64,000 bases of DNA. Origin: Ichthyophis bannanicus (Eukaryota > Chordata > Amphibia > Gymnophiona > Ichthyophiidae). Location: NCBI GenBank assembly GCA_033557465.1, contig CM066033.1, positions 593,184,438-593,248,437 of the forward strand. The letters run 5' to 3'. This document shows positions 10,700 through 21,705 of this stretch, in pieces. Within the stretch, counting starts at the first letter, position 1. Each line of letters opens with the position of its first letter. The notes beneath the pieces were generated by a model. The model worked only from the letters and a program-made list of their open reading frames with translations, ran no database searches and was not told the DNA's origin. The translations under genes and the position numbers were made by a program.

Positions 10700-10935
10700 T
10701 CAAACTTCAGATTTTCTTCAGAGGAGAAAATCCATCCATGATCTACTGGAGACAAAGAAATACTGAAGAGACCTCTGCTGGCTGAGGCAAATAGCTGAGG
10801 CAAATAGCAGCATGAGTGATGTCATTGAAACCTGGGCTTTTCATTGGTTCTTTGTCTCCACCAATCTGCTGGTAGGGGAACACAACCCACTTGTCTGAAC
10901 TAGTCCAGCAGGACGATATGGAAATTCCATTTCCA
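10700..10935. repeat. DIRS-B right inverted terminal repeat
   Basis: Inverted copy of 2535-2700. It contains a local direct duplication GCTGAGGCAAATA (around 10779-10803) that the left terminus lacks. The outer end, CCAGCAGGACGATATGGAAA, is copied inverted in the internal complementary region. Confidence 0.75.
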
Positions 10936-11741
10936 CCTCAGCTCACCCGTGGACCACTCCATGACTATTCGGATGGTGCCAAAGCAGTTTGTAATGAAAT
11001 TCAGTGACACTATCCAGATAGTGCCTCTTAATATCTGTCTCAGCAGCATATATCCGAGTAGCACGTTTCAAGACATTTAAGACATCAAAAGGCATTAATT
11101 TGCATGTCCATTTAATCTGATGATCCAAACATGGATAATAGGGCTTATCACAGGCCATTTAGCCCCATCTTAAGGGGAAGTCCAGTCTCAAGTGACAATA
11201 CTCCGCTAGAGGAATGTAAATCTTCATTCCACCACCACCCCCCTCACCAAAATGTGAATCGTTTACTTAGAAGAGAGACTGTCAGTCACTTTTGCTGGAA
11301 GCATCCACCTTCTGCCTGCAGTAAGCAAACAACACTAACAGAAGTTGTCTTTTCCATCAACAGGAAAGATTCACCGACATTAATGTCGGCAGCAGGGAAC
11401 ACATGCTCCAAGCAGCAGGTAGACAACACTCGAGGGGGCGTTACCCTACATTCATTAGAGTCGAAAATCTAGTTTCATTTTAAATGTGATGATTTGTTTC
11501 TGATGAGCATCTTGAAGCAAAGCAGTCAATAATATACTCTTCAGCCATAAGTTTATTTGTACGCAGTTAGCTGCCCTGCATTCTGAAATTGCAGGTTCCC
11601 TTAGAGGACAAGTTCTAATCTTTTGAGGCATGTGATTTATCAGAACCTCACAAACAAGACCCCCTTGTTTTTGGTCACACCTTGAAGGTGGATTCTTCAG
11701 CAAGATGCATAGAGTTCTAAACCACCTCTTTATGTATGAAA
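10936..11741. other. Unassigned intergenic sequence
   Basis: Short frames only. The stretch near 10990-11050 resembles the TATCCAGATAGTG-type MITE remnants seen elsewhere. I see nothing else that I can name. Confidence 0.3.
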
Positions 11742-11935
11742 AGCATAGTTACTCACCTGTAACAGGTGATCTCCGGGAACAGCAGGAATTTAGTCCTCAC
11801 ATATGGGTATCGTCGGTACCGACGGAGCCTGCGCGGGAACGCTCCCCAGCGTCCAATTAGAAAAATTTTGGGAGCATCCCACAGCACCTGCGTGCTGCCT
11901 TCCCACCTTTCCCAACTGCCTCTCTCCAGTTGAGT
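11742..11935. repeat. DIRS-A1 left inverted terminal repeat
   Basis: Starts AGCATAGTTACTCACCTG and carries the palindrome CGTCGGTACCGACG near 11810. It matches the left ends at 18593 and 30854 and is inverted relative to the right terminus. Confidence 0.85.
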
Positions 11936-12007
11936 TTTAAAGCTGAGACAAAGAGAGAGAGAGAGGGAAAGGGAAAGAAAGAGAGATACAACTCCTAGGG
12001 GAGGTGG

Positions 12008-12125
12008 GTGGGTTGGTTGTGAGGACTAAATTCCTGCTGTTCCCGGAGATCACCTGTTACAGGTGAGTAACTAAGCTATCTCCAGGAACAAGCAGCAATG
12101 TAGTCATCACATATGGGGACTCCCT
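12008..12125. repeat. DIRS-A1 internal complementary region
   Basis: Joins the reverse complement of the left end (CACCTGTTACAGGTGAGTAA) to the reverse complement of the right end (CTATCTCCAGGAACAAGCAG). The head-to-tail junction sequence is diagnostic of DIRS elements. Confidence 0.9.
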
Positions 12126-12233
12126 AGCTTTAGGTGCCAGGGAGAGACCCCAGAAGTTGTGTGTCCCTGAGAAGGGCTCCACTTCCCCCCATGGATCTCT
12201 GGCATCCTACCAGGGATGGTGGGCAGGAGTTGA

Positions 12234-13116
12234 TTAGGTATGGAACAGGTGTTGAAGAACAGCCTGACCAAACAAGGCATCCCGGCGGGAGTCCTTGTCC
12301 AAGCAGTAATGGGCTGTGAAGGTATGAACCGAGGCCCAAGTGGCTGCTGGACAGATGTCGTCGATAGACACAGAGTGCAGATGAGCCATTGAGGCTGCCA
12401 TGGCTCTCACATTGTGAGCTGTGACATGGCCCTCCAGAGGAAGATTCTTACGCAGATAGGCGAAGGAAATACACTGAGCAATCCAGTTAGACAGTGTTCT
12501 CTTGGAGACTGGAAGTCCCAAATGAGAAGGATCAAAAGCAACAAAGAGTTGAGAGGACTTTCTATGTTGCTGTGTTCTTTTTAAGTAAAAGGCTAAAGCT
12601 CTTTTACAATCCAAGGTATGAAGATTCCTCTCTGCATTTGATGCATCAGGCCTTGGAAAAAAAAACAGGTAGGTAGACCGCTTGGTTCAGATGAAAAGGC
12701 GAGACCACCTTTGGCATAAAGTGTGGATGAGTCCTAAGGACTACCTTGTCATGATGAAACCTTGTATAAGGTGGATCAGCTACTAGTGCTTGCAACTCAC
12801 TAATGCGGCGTGCTGATGTGATTGCAATGAGAAAGATGACCTTCCAAGAAAGGAATTTCAAGGAGGTAGTAGCTAAAGGTTTGAAAGGTGGCTTCATAAG
12901 CTGCCCAAGAACCAGGTTTAAGTTCCATGCCACTGGTGGTGGCCTAATGGGAGGCTTAGTTAGAAGACGACCTCTCATAAATCTTGCTATAAGAGGATGA
13001 GAGGAAATAGGCTGTCCATTTAGAGGCTTAAAGGAAGCTGCAATAGCACTCAAATGGACTATTACTGAATTAGTCTTAAGACCTGCATTGGATAAATGAA
13101 GGAGATACTCCAGCAA
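12234..13116 (-). pseudogene. DIRS-A1 tyrosine recombinase
   Basis: Two reverse frames, 12646-13116 and 12234-12614. The first has the core-binding region and the start of the catalytic domain (LIAITSARRISELQAL, with the first catalytic Arg in ARR.SE). The second has AHNVRAMAASMAH (the HxxR box) followed by TFTAHYCLD, containing the probable nucleophilic Tyr. The enzyme would splice circular DNA into the genome. A frameshift near 12630-12646 disconnects the halves, so it is inactive. The next gene upstream is RT/RNase H. Confidence 0.85.
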
Positions 13117-13271
13117 TGATTCCAGAGGTATCGCAAGAGGGTTAAGACCCTTTTGCGAACACCATATGGTAAGCCTTTTCCACTTGAAAGCATAACAGCG
13201 TCTTGTGGAAGGTTTCCTGGAAGCAAAAAGAATATCTTTTACTTGCTAAGGGAGATTAAGATCATGGAGAT

Positions 13272-15025
13272 CTAGGCCTTCAGCAACCAAGCCCTGAGAT
13301 GCAGAGACTGGGGATTGGGATGCCATAACATTCCGTCCTCCTGAGAAAGGAGATCTGGAGCAGACCCTAACTCCAGGGAGGGAGCTTGAGAGAGATGTAG
13401 AAGCAGAGGGTACCACACTTGCCGTGGCCAATGTGGAGCTATGAGAATCATATGACCTCTGTCTCTCTGAAGCTTGAACAGGGTTTTGGGAATTAGGGGA
13501 ATGGGTGGAAAGACATACAGGAAGTCTTGACCCCAGTAAAGGAGGAAAGCATCCCTGGCCTGAGCCCCCTGAGCCGGAATTCTGGAACAGAACCGTTGAA
13601 GTTTGGCATTCCACGGACTTGCAAAAATATCTATGTCCGGGGTTCCCCAAAGTTGAAAAATCTTGGCCACCTGGTCTGCATGCAGAGACCACTCGTGTGG
13701 AAGCAGAACTTGACTGAGTCTGTCTGCCCAAGAGTTCTGAATGCCTGGAAGATACACTGCCAGGAGATGAATCTGATGCTCTCTGGCGAGGGCCCATAGT
13801 CGCAAAGCTTTGTTGCAAAGCGACAGAGAGCCTGTTCCCCCCTTCATCTTCATAGAACATGGCTACTTGATTGTCCGTATGAATGAGGACTGTCTTGTAG
13901 CTGAGCAGGGTGTGGAACACTCGCAGAGCAAGGAAAATTGCTCTGAGCTCCAAGAGACTGATATGTAGATGACTCTCCTGTGGAGACCAGGTGCCTTGGG
14001 TGGAGAGGTCCTGCAGATGAGCTCCCCAACCCATTGGAGAAGCATCTGTTGTGAGAGTTACTTGGGGTAAGGGTTGTTGAAAAGGGGACCCCAGCAACAG
14101 GTTTTGAGTGGACTTCCACCACTGGAGGGACAAAATAAGGCGACTTGTGTTTGCTATTTTGTCTGACAGGCACCCTGATGCCTGGGTCCACTGAGTGGAT
14201 AAAGTCCACTGGGCTGCCCTCATATGGAGGCAAGCATAGGGAACCACATGCACAGTATATGCCATGTGGCCTAGTAGTTGTAACATTTCTCAAGCAGTGA
14301 GATGAGGCTTTAGCACTGCTTGAGAAGCTAACTGCACCATGCGAAGGCAACGGGCCTGAGGGAGATAGGAGCTTTGCTGGATACCAGAAAGGCAAGGGCC
14401 TATGAACTCTAAAGACTGAGTGGGAGTTAGACTGGATTTTGGGATGTTTATTACAAGACCCAAATACTGAAGGATACGCATTGTGCAGGATAGAGAAGTC
14501 CTGGCCTTTGACTCTTTTGGGGCTCGAATGAGCCAATCGTATAAGTAGGGGAAGACGAATATCCTTAGAGTGCAGAGAAATGCTGCTACGACAGCCATGC
14601 ATTTCGTGAACACCCTTGGTGCTGAGGCCAGGCCAAAAGGAAGCACCCTGTATTGGTAGTGCTTTCCTTGAAAAAGGAACCAAAGGAACCTTCTGTGGGT
14701 TGGATGGATGAGGACATGGGTGTACGCATCCTTGAGATCTAGAGAACAAAGCCAATCCTGACTTTGAAGGTATAGCAGCAGAGACCCGAGAGAAATCATC
14801 TTGAATTTCTCTTTGACAAGGAATTTATTCAGCTCTCTGAGGTCCAAGATAAGTCTGTATCCCCCTGTTTTCTTTGGAATAAGGAAATAAGGGGAGTAGA
14901 ACCCTGTACCCTGCTGATGAATGGGTACCTCTTCTATTGCCCCTTGGGCAAGAAGGATAGCGACCTCCTGCCCTAACAGGTTGATGAGAGAGGTCGGAGA
15001 ATTGAACTATTGTGTGAGGGGGCAT
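13272..15025 (-). pseudogene. DIRS-A1 reverse transcriptase and RNase H
   Basis: RT: reverse frame 14290-14847, with MDLRELNKFLV, SLDLKDAYTHVLIHP, YRVLPFGLASAPRVFTKCM and YLYDWLIRA. The last is the catalytic box, where the family norm is YLDDWL, so the first Asp is lost. The N-terminal RT piece continues at 14825-15025 after a frameshift. RNase H: 13853-14286, with LTTDASPMGWGAHL, LELRAI and IHTDNQVA. After a shift near 13850 it continues as LPGIQNSWADRLSQ and DIDIFASPWNAKL, the DIRS-specific tail. Inactive. Confidence 0.85.
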
Positions 15026-15424
15026 GCTTGAAAAATGAAGCTTGTACCCCTCCTTTATGATGGAGAGTGTCCAATGCTCTGCTGTTATCTGCCCCCATCT
15101 TGGGGCAAAGTGACATAACCTTCCTGGAATGGTGGAAGGCTCTGGTCCCCCGAGAGCCAGGAAGGCTAAGTTCTCTAGCTGAAAGTCAAAGGCCTTGTGG
15201 AGGCTGAGACTGCTGAGGCTTAGCAGTCTTTGTCAAGAAGGGTCAGCAACCACCCAAACAGAAGAAAGCAAACTGACCTGCCGAACGTGCCTGCTGAGCA
15301 TAGGCAGGATAATATCTTTTCTTCTTAGAAAAGAATGGTTTCTTGAAAGATTTCTTTCTAGCAGGATCAGCTGTGGACTTGGATAATCTATCTAAGGTGG
15401 AGTTTTCAGCATCCATCTCATTGG

Positions 15425-15660
15425 CCTTTTCTTGCTAATCTCTACCAAACAGGTTCTCACCAGTACAACGGATGTTTCCCAATTTGTCTTGTACCCAGAG
15501 CTCCAGATCAGATGCCTGGAGCCAAGCAATTCTACATGTACCTATGGCAATAGCAGAGGTTCTGCTTATGCACTCAAAGCAGTCAAAGGCTGCACGGTTG
15601 GCAAATTTAGAAACATCTTGGGCATGTTTGATCAAAGTGAGAAAATCCTGTCTTCTATCC
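15425..15660 (-). pseudogene. DIRS-A1 truncated gag
   Basis: Only about 75 residues remain: SRTSAIAIGTCRIAWLQASDLE and NIRCTGENLF. They align with the C-terminal third of gag in A2 and A3. The N-terminal region with the CxxC motifs is absent and the fragment abuts the right terminus. Confidence 0.8.
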
Positions 15661-15750
15661 TCAGGACGCTGGGGAGCGTTCCCGCACAGGCTCCGTCGGT
15701 ACCGACGATACCCATATGTGATGACTACATTCCTGCTTGTTCCTGGAGAT
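15661..15750. repeat. DIRS-A1 right inverted terminal repeat
   Basis: Starts at CAGGACGCTGGGGAGCGTTC and ends TTCCTGGAGAT. It is the inverted counterpart of 11742-11870 and contains the GTCGGTACCGAC palindrome. Confidence 0.85.
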
Positions 15751-16400
15751 TCAGTGCACACAAAAGGAACTGGTTTATTCTGATAATAAGGCTTCAATGC
15801 CTAGTTAATTATTACTAGCATGTAATCTAGATAAACCATATTAATGAATGAGTAATATTTAAGAGAGATATAATATAGTCAATATACCATCATATATAAT
15901 AACAATTGCATTAACCAAACGACATGTTGTTACAAGGTGTAGGGCAGTTCTTAAACTATGCAGGCCCAGATTCACTGGTATAGAGCTTCCCAAGCCTGCC
16001 CAGGGGACCCCGAGCCAGTCATGTTTTCAGGACATGCAGTGAATAAACTTGCAGACATGGAGAGGAGTAATAAAGAACAACCTTTGGCACCTGCTGAGGA
16101 CTTCGCTATCCAAATGTTATTTTCCCTGTCCTCTTCCCGTCTGTTGTATGAAGCCAAGAACATTTCTCTCTCATCCGTCTTGGAGCTGTTAATCAGATGA
16201 GTTATTCCATTTTGGGCTGGAGCCACAGGGGTATTGAGGTTGGTTGGATAAATCACGTGAGATTCTGGGAACCACGTACATGATTCAGATAATTCAGTGT
16301 TTGCCTTGATCAACCTACATGAAAATAAAAGTCAGTCCACTGTTCTTCCAAATGTCACAAATTCATAAATCTATGCAATGCTCTGTTTGGCAAAGAGCTC
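15751..16400. other. Unassigned sequence
   Basis: AT-rich, with no coding or repeat signal that I can name. It may be unique host intergenic DNA. Confidence 0.3.
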
Positions 16401-16760
16401 TGGGCAGTTTTACAAAGAGAGATTTCCATGCATAAAATCTGTGCTGTCCGTTTGCAATTGTGCAGCCTATTGGTTATTCAGAGTTGTTGCTTGCTAGGTT
16501 TCATACAGAGATAAGGGGCTATCTTCCCTAAAATCTGCAGAGCATGTTGTTGGATGTTATTTTTAAACAGATACTGCATACTGGGATTTTTCAGTGCAGA
16601 ATGCTCTGCAACTATAAGCACAGTGACCATCTGTCTTCCCCGCCCAGTGATCACACAGCACAGGTTTTAGGCATTCAGTGATTGGGCTGCACAATATCAT
16701 CTGCTGAAAGGATAAGATAACAGCATTTTACGCATAGAAATCTCTTTGTAAAACTGCCCT
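16401..16760. mobile_element. MITE with ~40-bp inverted termini
   Basis: The ends are inverted copies: GGGCAGTTTTACAAAGAGAG at the left and its complement CTCTTTGTAAAACTGCCC at the right. The similarity extends through GATTTCNATGCNTAAAA. There is no coding capacity. The target duplication is unclear, so the superfamily is not assigned. Confidence 0.65.
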
Positions 16761-16790
16761 GTCAATATGTGCGTATAAGTATGTGCTAAT

Positions 16791-18206
16791 TGTCACGCCC
16801 TCACCACTCGCCTCCAGCTTAGAGGGGCGTGGTTGTATAAGGAATTTCCCCTTTCAGCTTTAACTGACTAGTTCCCCCAAATGCTTTCTGGGAAATGTAG
16901 TTTAATTGCGATATATATGGGCTTCAGGTAGAAAGCTGTAGTCGGGCTCCTTGGGTAAGGCAATGACAGAAATTTATTGAGCACAAAAAAGGTTCATAAA
17001 TACCACATTCAGGCATACTTCTCCAGGCTTCTTCAAAGTACAACAGGTTATAAGCAAAACAAAACGCAAAACCAAAGTGACAGCTTAAAAGTATTCTTCA
17101 GCTCAGAAAAACATAGCTTTTTAACAGCAAGGCTACCAGCTTCCTTCAGCCTTGCTGGTTAAAGCAAAAAACAGGCTCTCTGTGGCAGTTTGCCTTCTTT
17201 TCCAGTCTCAAACCTTTCCAGGCTGTTTTCCAATTTATAAGCAAAAACAAAAACTCCAAACAGGAACAAACTTTCAACGTACAAGCAAAGTTCTATTCAG
17301 GTTTCTCAGGAAAATTCAAGAGCAAAAAGAAAACTTTTTCCTCACAGTTAATTTGGCTTCTTGCCGTCTCACTTCACAGGTAGCAGGTGGTTAATAAGCA
17401 CAATTCACAACTCCAGCTTGTTCTTGCGTCTCAGTAAAACTTCCCCTCTTTACCATATGGGAACTTTCAATCCATCTACCTGCTTCTTATGGTTACCTTT
17501 CTCTGGAGGGCTCTCTCAGGGCTGGCTTTCCTTCAACCCTTCTGTGGCTAAGGCTTGGCACAAAGAGCAATCCATGAGGGTGTCTTCCTCATTCAGCTCA
17601 GCAACAGGCTCTCCTAGCTGCATAGACTCTGACTCTCCTTCTGGCTCACCGGGTTCGGCTGACAGCCTCTCATTAGAGCTGAGTGTGTCTCCTGCACCTC
17701 TGCACTGCACAGCATTAGTCAGGCTTCTCCTGCTCTGCTCGGCATTAATCAGGCTTCTTAGGCTCATACCTGTGCCTCGGCTTGTATCAGCTTCTCTCTC
17801 TCTTTCTCCTCTGCTTGCCTTTGCCTCAGCCCTTGCTTCTGGCATTTCTTCCACCCTCTCTCCTTCTTCTCTTTCTCCTTCTCTCCTACTATAATCTAGC
17901 ATAGGCTTATATCTCCAGGGTTCTAGCCCCACCTCCTCTCTTCGCAGGTGATGGAGGTCACTCTGCCTTCTGGCACCTGAGTAATCAGGGAGCTTACTGA
18001 TGTAAGGGTCTTGGGACCTTAGGTCTGTATTCACTTTCCCTTATTTCACTAGGGGAAACATGAAACCTGTTCCAGCTAGGGGTTTTCTGGTTCCTAGATG
18101 AGGTTGTGGCTTTGTTACCCTGACCTTGCGAAAGGGGCCCTTTTACCAGGGTGAACTCTTTGCCTTTTTCTCTTTCCCCTAACTCAGGATAGGCTTCCTT
18201 ACCACA
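16791..18206 (-). mobile_element. Solo LTR with LTR-resident ORF, copy 3 in family
   Basis: A reverse-strand unit of 1416 bp beginning TGTGGTAAGGAAGCC (18206 downward) and ending GGGCGTGACA (16791). It is flanked by the exact 4-bp duplication TAAT (16787-16790 and 18207-18210). AATAAA occurs on the reverse strand at 16973-16978. The start aligns with the LTRs at 1014 and 55530. No internal retroviral genes are present. The nucleotide sequence is clearly diverged from the other copies, so this is a separate subfamily. Confidence 0.85.
17516..18206 (-). pseudogene. LTR-resident ORF, frameshifted
   Basis: The frame from the LTR start encodes CGKEAYPELGEREKGKEFTL and then VKGP, homologous to copy 1 (CDKEAY...FTLIKGP). 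It stops at about 17994. The remainder continues in another frame (17516-18034). That frame has an Arg/Glu-rich body, a first motif SESMQLGEPVAELNEED and, sixteen residues after its Met, the MDCSL motif. A frameshift between about 17995 and 18100 disrupts it. The C-terminus continues past MDCSL by about 15 residues, longer than in copies 1 and 4. Confidence 0.7.
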
Positions 18207-18592
18207 TAATCTATACGCATACTTTATTATCCACGACCTTCAGAGGCTTTCCTGGTGATGAAGGCAGGGCGAAGTTTCCTTTTATGCACACAATTTTGAT
18301 TCTTAAATAGCGATGGGTCTCAGAAACTCAGAACCTACGCTAGAAAGTTGTACACATTCATCCACTCACTCTCTCACTCTTTAAGAAGCTAGGAACAGGT
18401 TTTCAATAATAGCTACAGTCACATCCATGTTAATTATGTATTCCTTATTAATATTTGATGTTTTGCTTGCGAAGGCACATTTTAGAAAAGCCACCTGAAG
18501 GAGCTGATTTCTAGTTGCGAGAGTCAGGAATAGGCAGTATTTGTTTCTCTGCTGACTGGTGTTTTTTTTCAGGTAATTATAGTTAGAGAGAA
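18207..18592. other. Unassigned spacer
   Basis: Nothing identifiable between the LTR duplication and the DIRS-A2 left end. Confidence 0.3.
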
Positions 18593-18790
18593 AGCACAGT
18601 TACTTACCTGTAACAGGTGATCTCTGGGAACAGCAGGAATAAATCTTCACATATGGGTATGTCGGTACCGACGGAGCCTGCGCGGGAACGCTCCCAGCGT
18701 CCAATTAGAAAGCTTTTGGGAGCATCCCACAGCGCCTGCGTGCTGCCTTCCCGCCTTCCCAACTGCCTCTCCTCAGTTAAGTTTTAAAGC
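18593..18790. repeat. DIRS-A2 left inverted terminal repeat
   Basis: AGCACAGTTACTTACCTG start, GTCGGTACCGAC palindrome, then the GCGTGCTGCCTTCCCGCC block. Inverted match to 24000-24522. Confidence 0.85.
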
Positions 18791-18857
18791 TGAGACAAAG
18801 AGAGAGAGAGAAGGAAGGGAAAGATAGAGATAGAGAAAAATGCAACTCCTAGGGGAG

Positions 18858-18975
18858 GTGGGTGGGTTGTGAAGACTTATTCCTGCTGTTCCCAGAGATC
18901 AACTGTTACAGGTAAGTAACTGTGCTATCTCCAGGAACAAGCAGGAATGAGTCTTCACATATGGGGACTCCCAAG
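18858..18975. repeat. DIRS-A2 internal complementary region
   Basis: Contains ACTGTTACAGGTAAGTAACT joined to GTGCTATCTCCAGGAACAAG, that is, complements of the left and right element ends fused. Confidence 0.85.
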
Positions 18976-19799
18976 CTCAGATGCCCAGAGGGAGTCCTAG
19001 CATGTTGCAAGTCTAGAACGAGCCATGCTATCCCTCAGGACCTCAGGCATCCTGGAATTGGAGGGTAGGAGTTGACTACAGAAAGGAGCTGTGAAACAGC
19101 TGGCTAGAACAGGGCTCCGAAGAGGAAGACCCTATGTCTAGGGCATTTAGTAATAAAATATTGAAATCTGGGCCTCCCTTGTTGGCATTGCACAAGTGCC
19201 TGAGCTACATATGGATCTGATAGAAGAGCCAGTGAATGTGCTCAAGGGGTACCTCACTGAGTTAATAAGTAGAACAGAAACAAGTGGAGATCAGAACCCT
19301 TTAGGGTGAGAAATAGCCCCAGGGGAAAAACTGGGGTAGTATAAGAGGTAGAGCTTCAGCGGACACGCAGAAGGTACTATTAAAGAAAGCTTAAGCTGTT
19401 TTGGTCCAAACAGTACAAGTTTAGGACCAAGGGAAAAATGTTTAGTCTGACCCAACTGGACTGGGGTTGGAATCAGTCCATGCAGGAGCGAAAGGGTATG
19501 GAGACCCTTGTATCCAATAAGAAGGTAAGGACAGACTTAGGAGCGCTAAGCTTTAGAGCAACGGAAGCTCCGCAATGTCTTTCCTAATGGGGTCAATTAG
19601 GAAAGAAAGGTACATGGAGAGCTTCAGGAGTACCTAACCTGAAAAGGTTATGGTAAGGGAAAAGGTGTTAATTACCACAAAAGTGGTTATAGGTGTAGTC
19701 CCCTAGGTATGCTGGTACAGCATTGATAGGGTTAGTGCCCCTCTGTCAGGATCATATAGGAATGTCAGGATATTTGAACCTCACAGACAGATAGAGAAG

Positions 19800-19995
19800 T
19801 AGATAGATACAGATCTATCTTAAAATATATCTCATTATATCTATTAAGATATATATCTCTATATATATATATATATTTTAAAATATATTAAAATATATAC
19901 ACATATAGGGTATATATGCATATATCTATAAGAGATATGTATGGGCAGAAGACACACAGACAGATATAAATAGAGTATATGTATATTATATATAT
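19800..19995. repeat. Impure TA-rich microsatellite
   Basis: Runs of ATATATAT interspersed with AAAATATATT and GATATAT. The equivalent place in A3 is the longer (TA)n at 32095-32212, so the tract is ancestral to the gag-only subfamily. Confidence 0.8.
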
Positions 19996-20982
19996 ATACC
20001 TAGATGAATAGGCAGGCATATAGAGACATGTCTCCAGGTATATGGATGGAGAGATGCCCAGAGAACCCCATCTCCCCCTATAGGGAGAGAGGAAGATTTA
20101 TCTAACAGCAGAAGGGTTGATACCTGCTTGAATAGATAAATAGAAAAAAATCCTCTTCTGGTTATGACTGGCATAGTCAGAGGAAAAGTGTCCCTGACAA
20201 GAAGGCGGCTTAATTCTTTGCAGAATTTGAGCTCTTGAATAACCAGGATGGCCTACGTGAAAATGGCAGAGGATAACAGCAGTCTGCAGACAGGAAGTCC
20301 AGATATCTCCAGAATTGTAGTATGGAGATTGGATAGAGGAGGCCTCTGGAGGAAGATACCCAAGTGATCCGCTTATGAGGGGAAGATGGGTAGTAGGTGT
20401 CCTCTAGCCGCCAGTGAAGAATTTATCTCTGACGAGAAGACCCAAAGAGATATGGGCCAAGCCAGGGAATTGGCCCTTCTTTAGGTTTTCACGTAATGAA
20501 AGGCCTGAGGCTTATGCCTCAAAAGAGATTTAGGATAAGATGGAAAGGGTAGAGAATACCTGCCAGACATGATACATGACTGGGGAAAAACCTTTTAACC
20601 ATCTGGGGTTATCTGCTAGGCAAGATACTAATGCTCTCTAGCAAGGGCCCATAGTACAAAGCTACTCTGTAGAGTTGCAGAGAGCATGCTGCAGGTTGGT
20701 TAGAAGAAAAACTGGCTGTGGACGATCCTTGGTGAGGAATGTGGAAAACCAGCAGGCAGCCAACTATTCTGCCCAGGACAACGGTGCGAAGAATAGAGGT
20801 TAACCAACCAAATTGTGAAAATAGGGCTTCCCAACGAGGTTTATAACCTGTTTGGGACCTAGCACTGAGGCTAGGAGGGTTGCTAGTGGAAGAAAAAGCC
20901 TGGTTGTGTAGTGAAACTAAACCAGTGGCTTAACCACTAGGAATTTCTGCATCTGCAGCAACTATTAGGGCAGCATGGAGAA

Positions 20983-21240
20983 GTTCCATAAGAACATAAG
21001 ATATGCCATACTGGGTCAGACCAAGGTCCATCAAGCCCAGTATTCTGTTTCCAACAGTGGCCAATCTAGGTCATATGTACCTAGCAGTTTCCCCAAAAGA
21101 CACAAGTTCCACAATGCTTGTACTGGGTCAAGCATTGATATCTTCGGTCACTTCTTAATAATGGTTTATGGACCTTTCCTCCAGGAACTTGTCCAAACCT
21201 TTTTTAAACCCAGCTACACTACACTTTACCTTCTTTCTTT
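20983..21240 (-). mobile_element. CR1 3'-end fragment
   Basis: Begins AAGAACATAAGATATGCCA, the complement of the CR1 3' end at 44230-44285. It keeps about 250 bp of 3' UTR and the last coding codons. 5'-truncated, inserted in DIRS-A2. Confidence 0.85.
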
Positions 21241-21705
21241 TTAGATTGGGAAAAAGAAAACAGACATGGTAAGACTTCCTATTGTCTGAGGAGCTGACCT
21301 AAGGTAATAAGGGGGAGACAACTCCAGAAGGGATAATCCCCCGGTAGAACAGGTAGAGGACCATAGGGGCTTACCCTTGTAAAAGGCACTCTTACAAACC
21401 AAATGTTGTAGTAAGAAAGAGGTAAGACAGAGTTGCAATAGACCAACTATGGAGGAAGTCTCTGACAGGTGAGATGATGCATGCCAGTACAGGGGAACAA
21501 CTGTCCATTGATAGTAGTTACCTCTCTGTCCTCCAAGAGGAAGAGGAAAAAAACTGTTAGGACTGGGCATGATCATCAGAAAGACTCTTAGAAAAAAAGA
21601 TGTCTCATGAAGAGATATCTAGGTAGGTTAGGAGAATTTTAGTGCAGATACTGCAAGTGAAGAATCAGACTGCAACCCTAACCCACAAACGAGAGGGACA
21701 ATGAT

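Larger units (their letters stand above)
978..10935 (-). mobile_element. DIRS-type retroelement, family B (degenerate, nested)
   Basis: A decayed DIRS-like element with inverted termini. The left terminus (978-1013 continuing at 2535-2700) is the reverse complement of the right terminus (10700-10935), including the phrase around TTGGTTCTTTGTCTCCACCA. An internal complementary region at 2838-2945 joins copies of both outer ends, which is the hallmark of DIRS elements that replicate through a circular intermediate. Coding remnants on the reverse strand are a tyrosine-recombinase relic next to the internal region and an RT/RNase H relic at 8226-9562. A solo LTR and an L2 LINE are inserted in it. 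Confidence 0.75.
11742..15750 (-). mobile_element. DIRS-type retroelement, family A copy 1 (A1)
   Basis: A DIRS element with inverted termini (11742-11935 versus 15661-15750) and an internal complementary region at 12008-12125. Order on the reverse strand: gag remnant, RT, RNase H, tyrosine recombinase. DIRS elements use a tyrosine recombinase in place of an integrase, and no target duplication is seen. Most of gag is deleted: the right terminus joins gag sequence directly near 15660. The RT box is mutated and several frameshifts are present. Copies A2 and A3 share the termini. Confidence 0.9.
18976..21700. other. Non-coding interior of DIRS-A2
   Basis: No frame longer than about 60 residues is credible. 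A trace of the former RNase H region survives: CTAGCAAGGGCCCATAGTAC near 20637 resembles CTGGCGAGGGCCCATAGTCG of A1 (about 13781). This points to a deleted autonomous ancestor. A TA-rich microsatellite lies at 19800-19995. Confidence 0.6.

Noticed and set aside
17361..17894. Forward frame of 177 codons, Ser/Leu-rich
   Set aside because: Antisense of the LTR-resident ORF; low complexity comes from the Arg/Glu-rich reverse frame.
19986..20174. Short membrane-protein-like frame
   Set aside because: Lies in the decayed noncoding interior of DIRS-A2 and is not conserved in A3.
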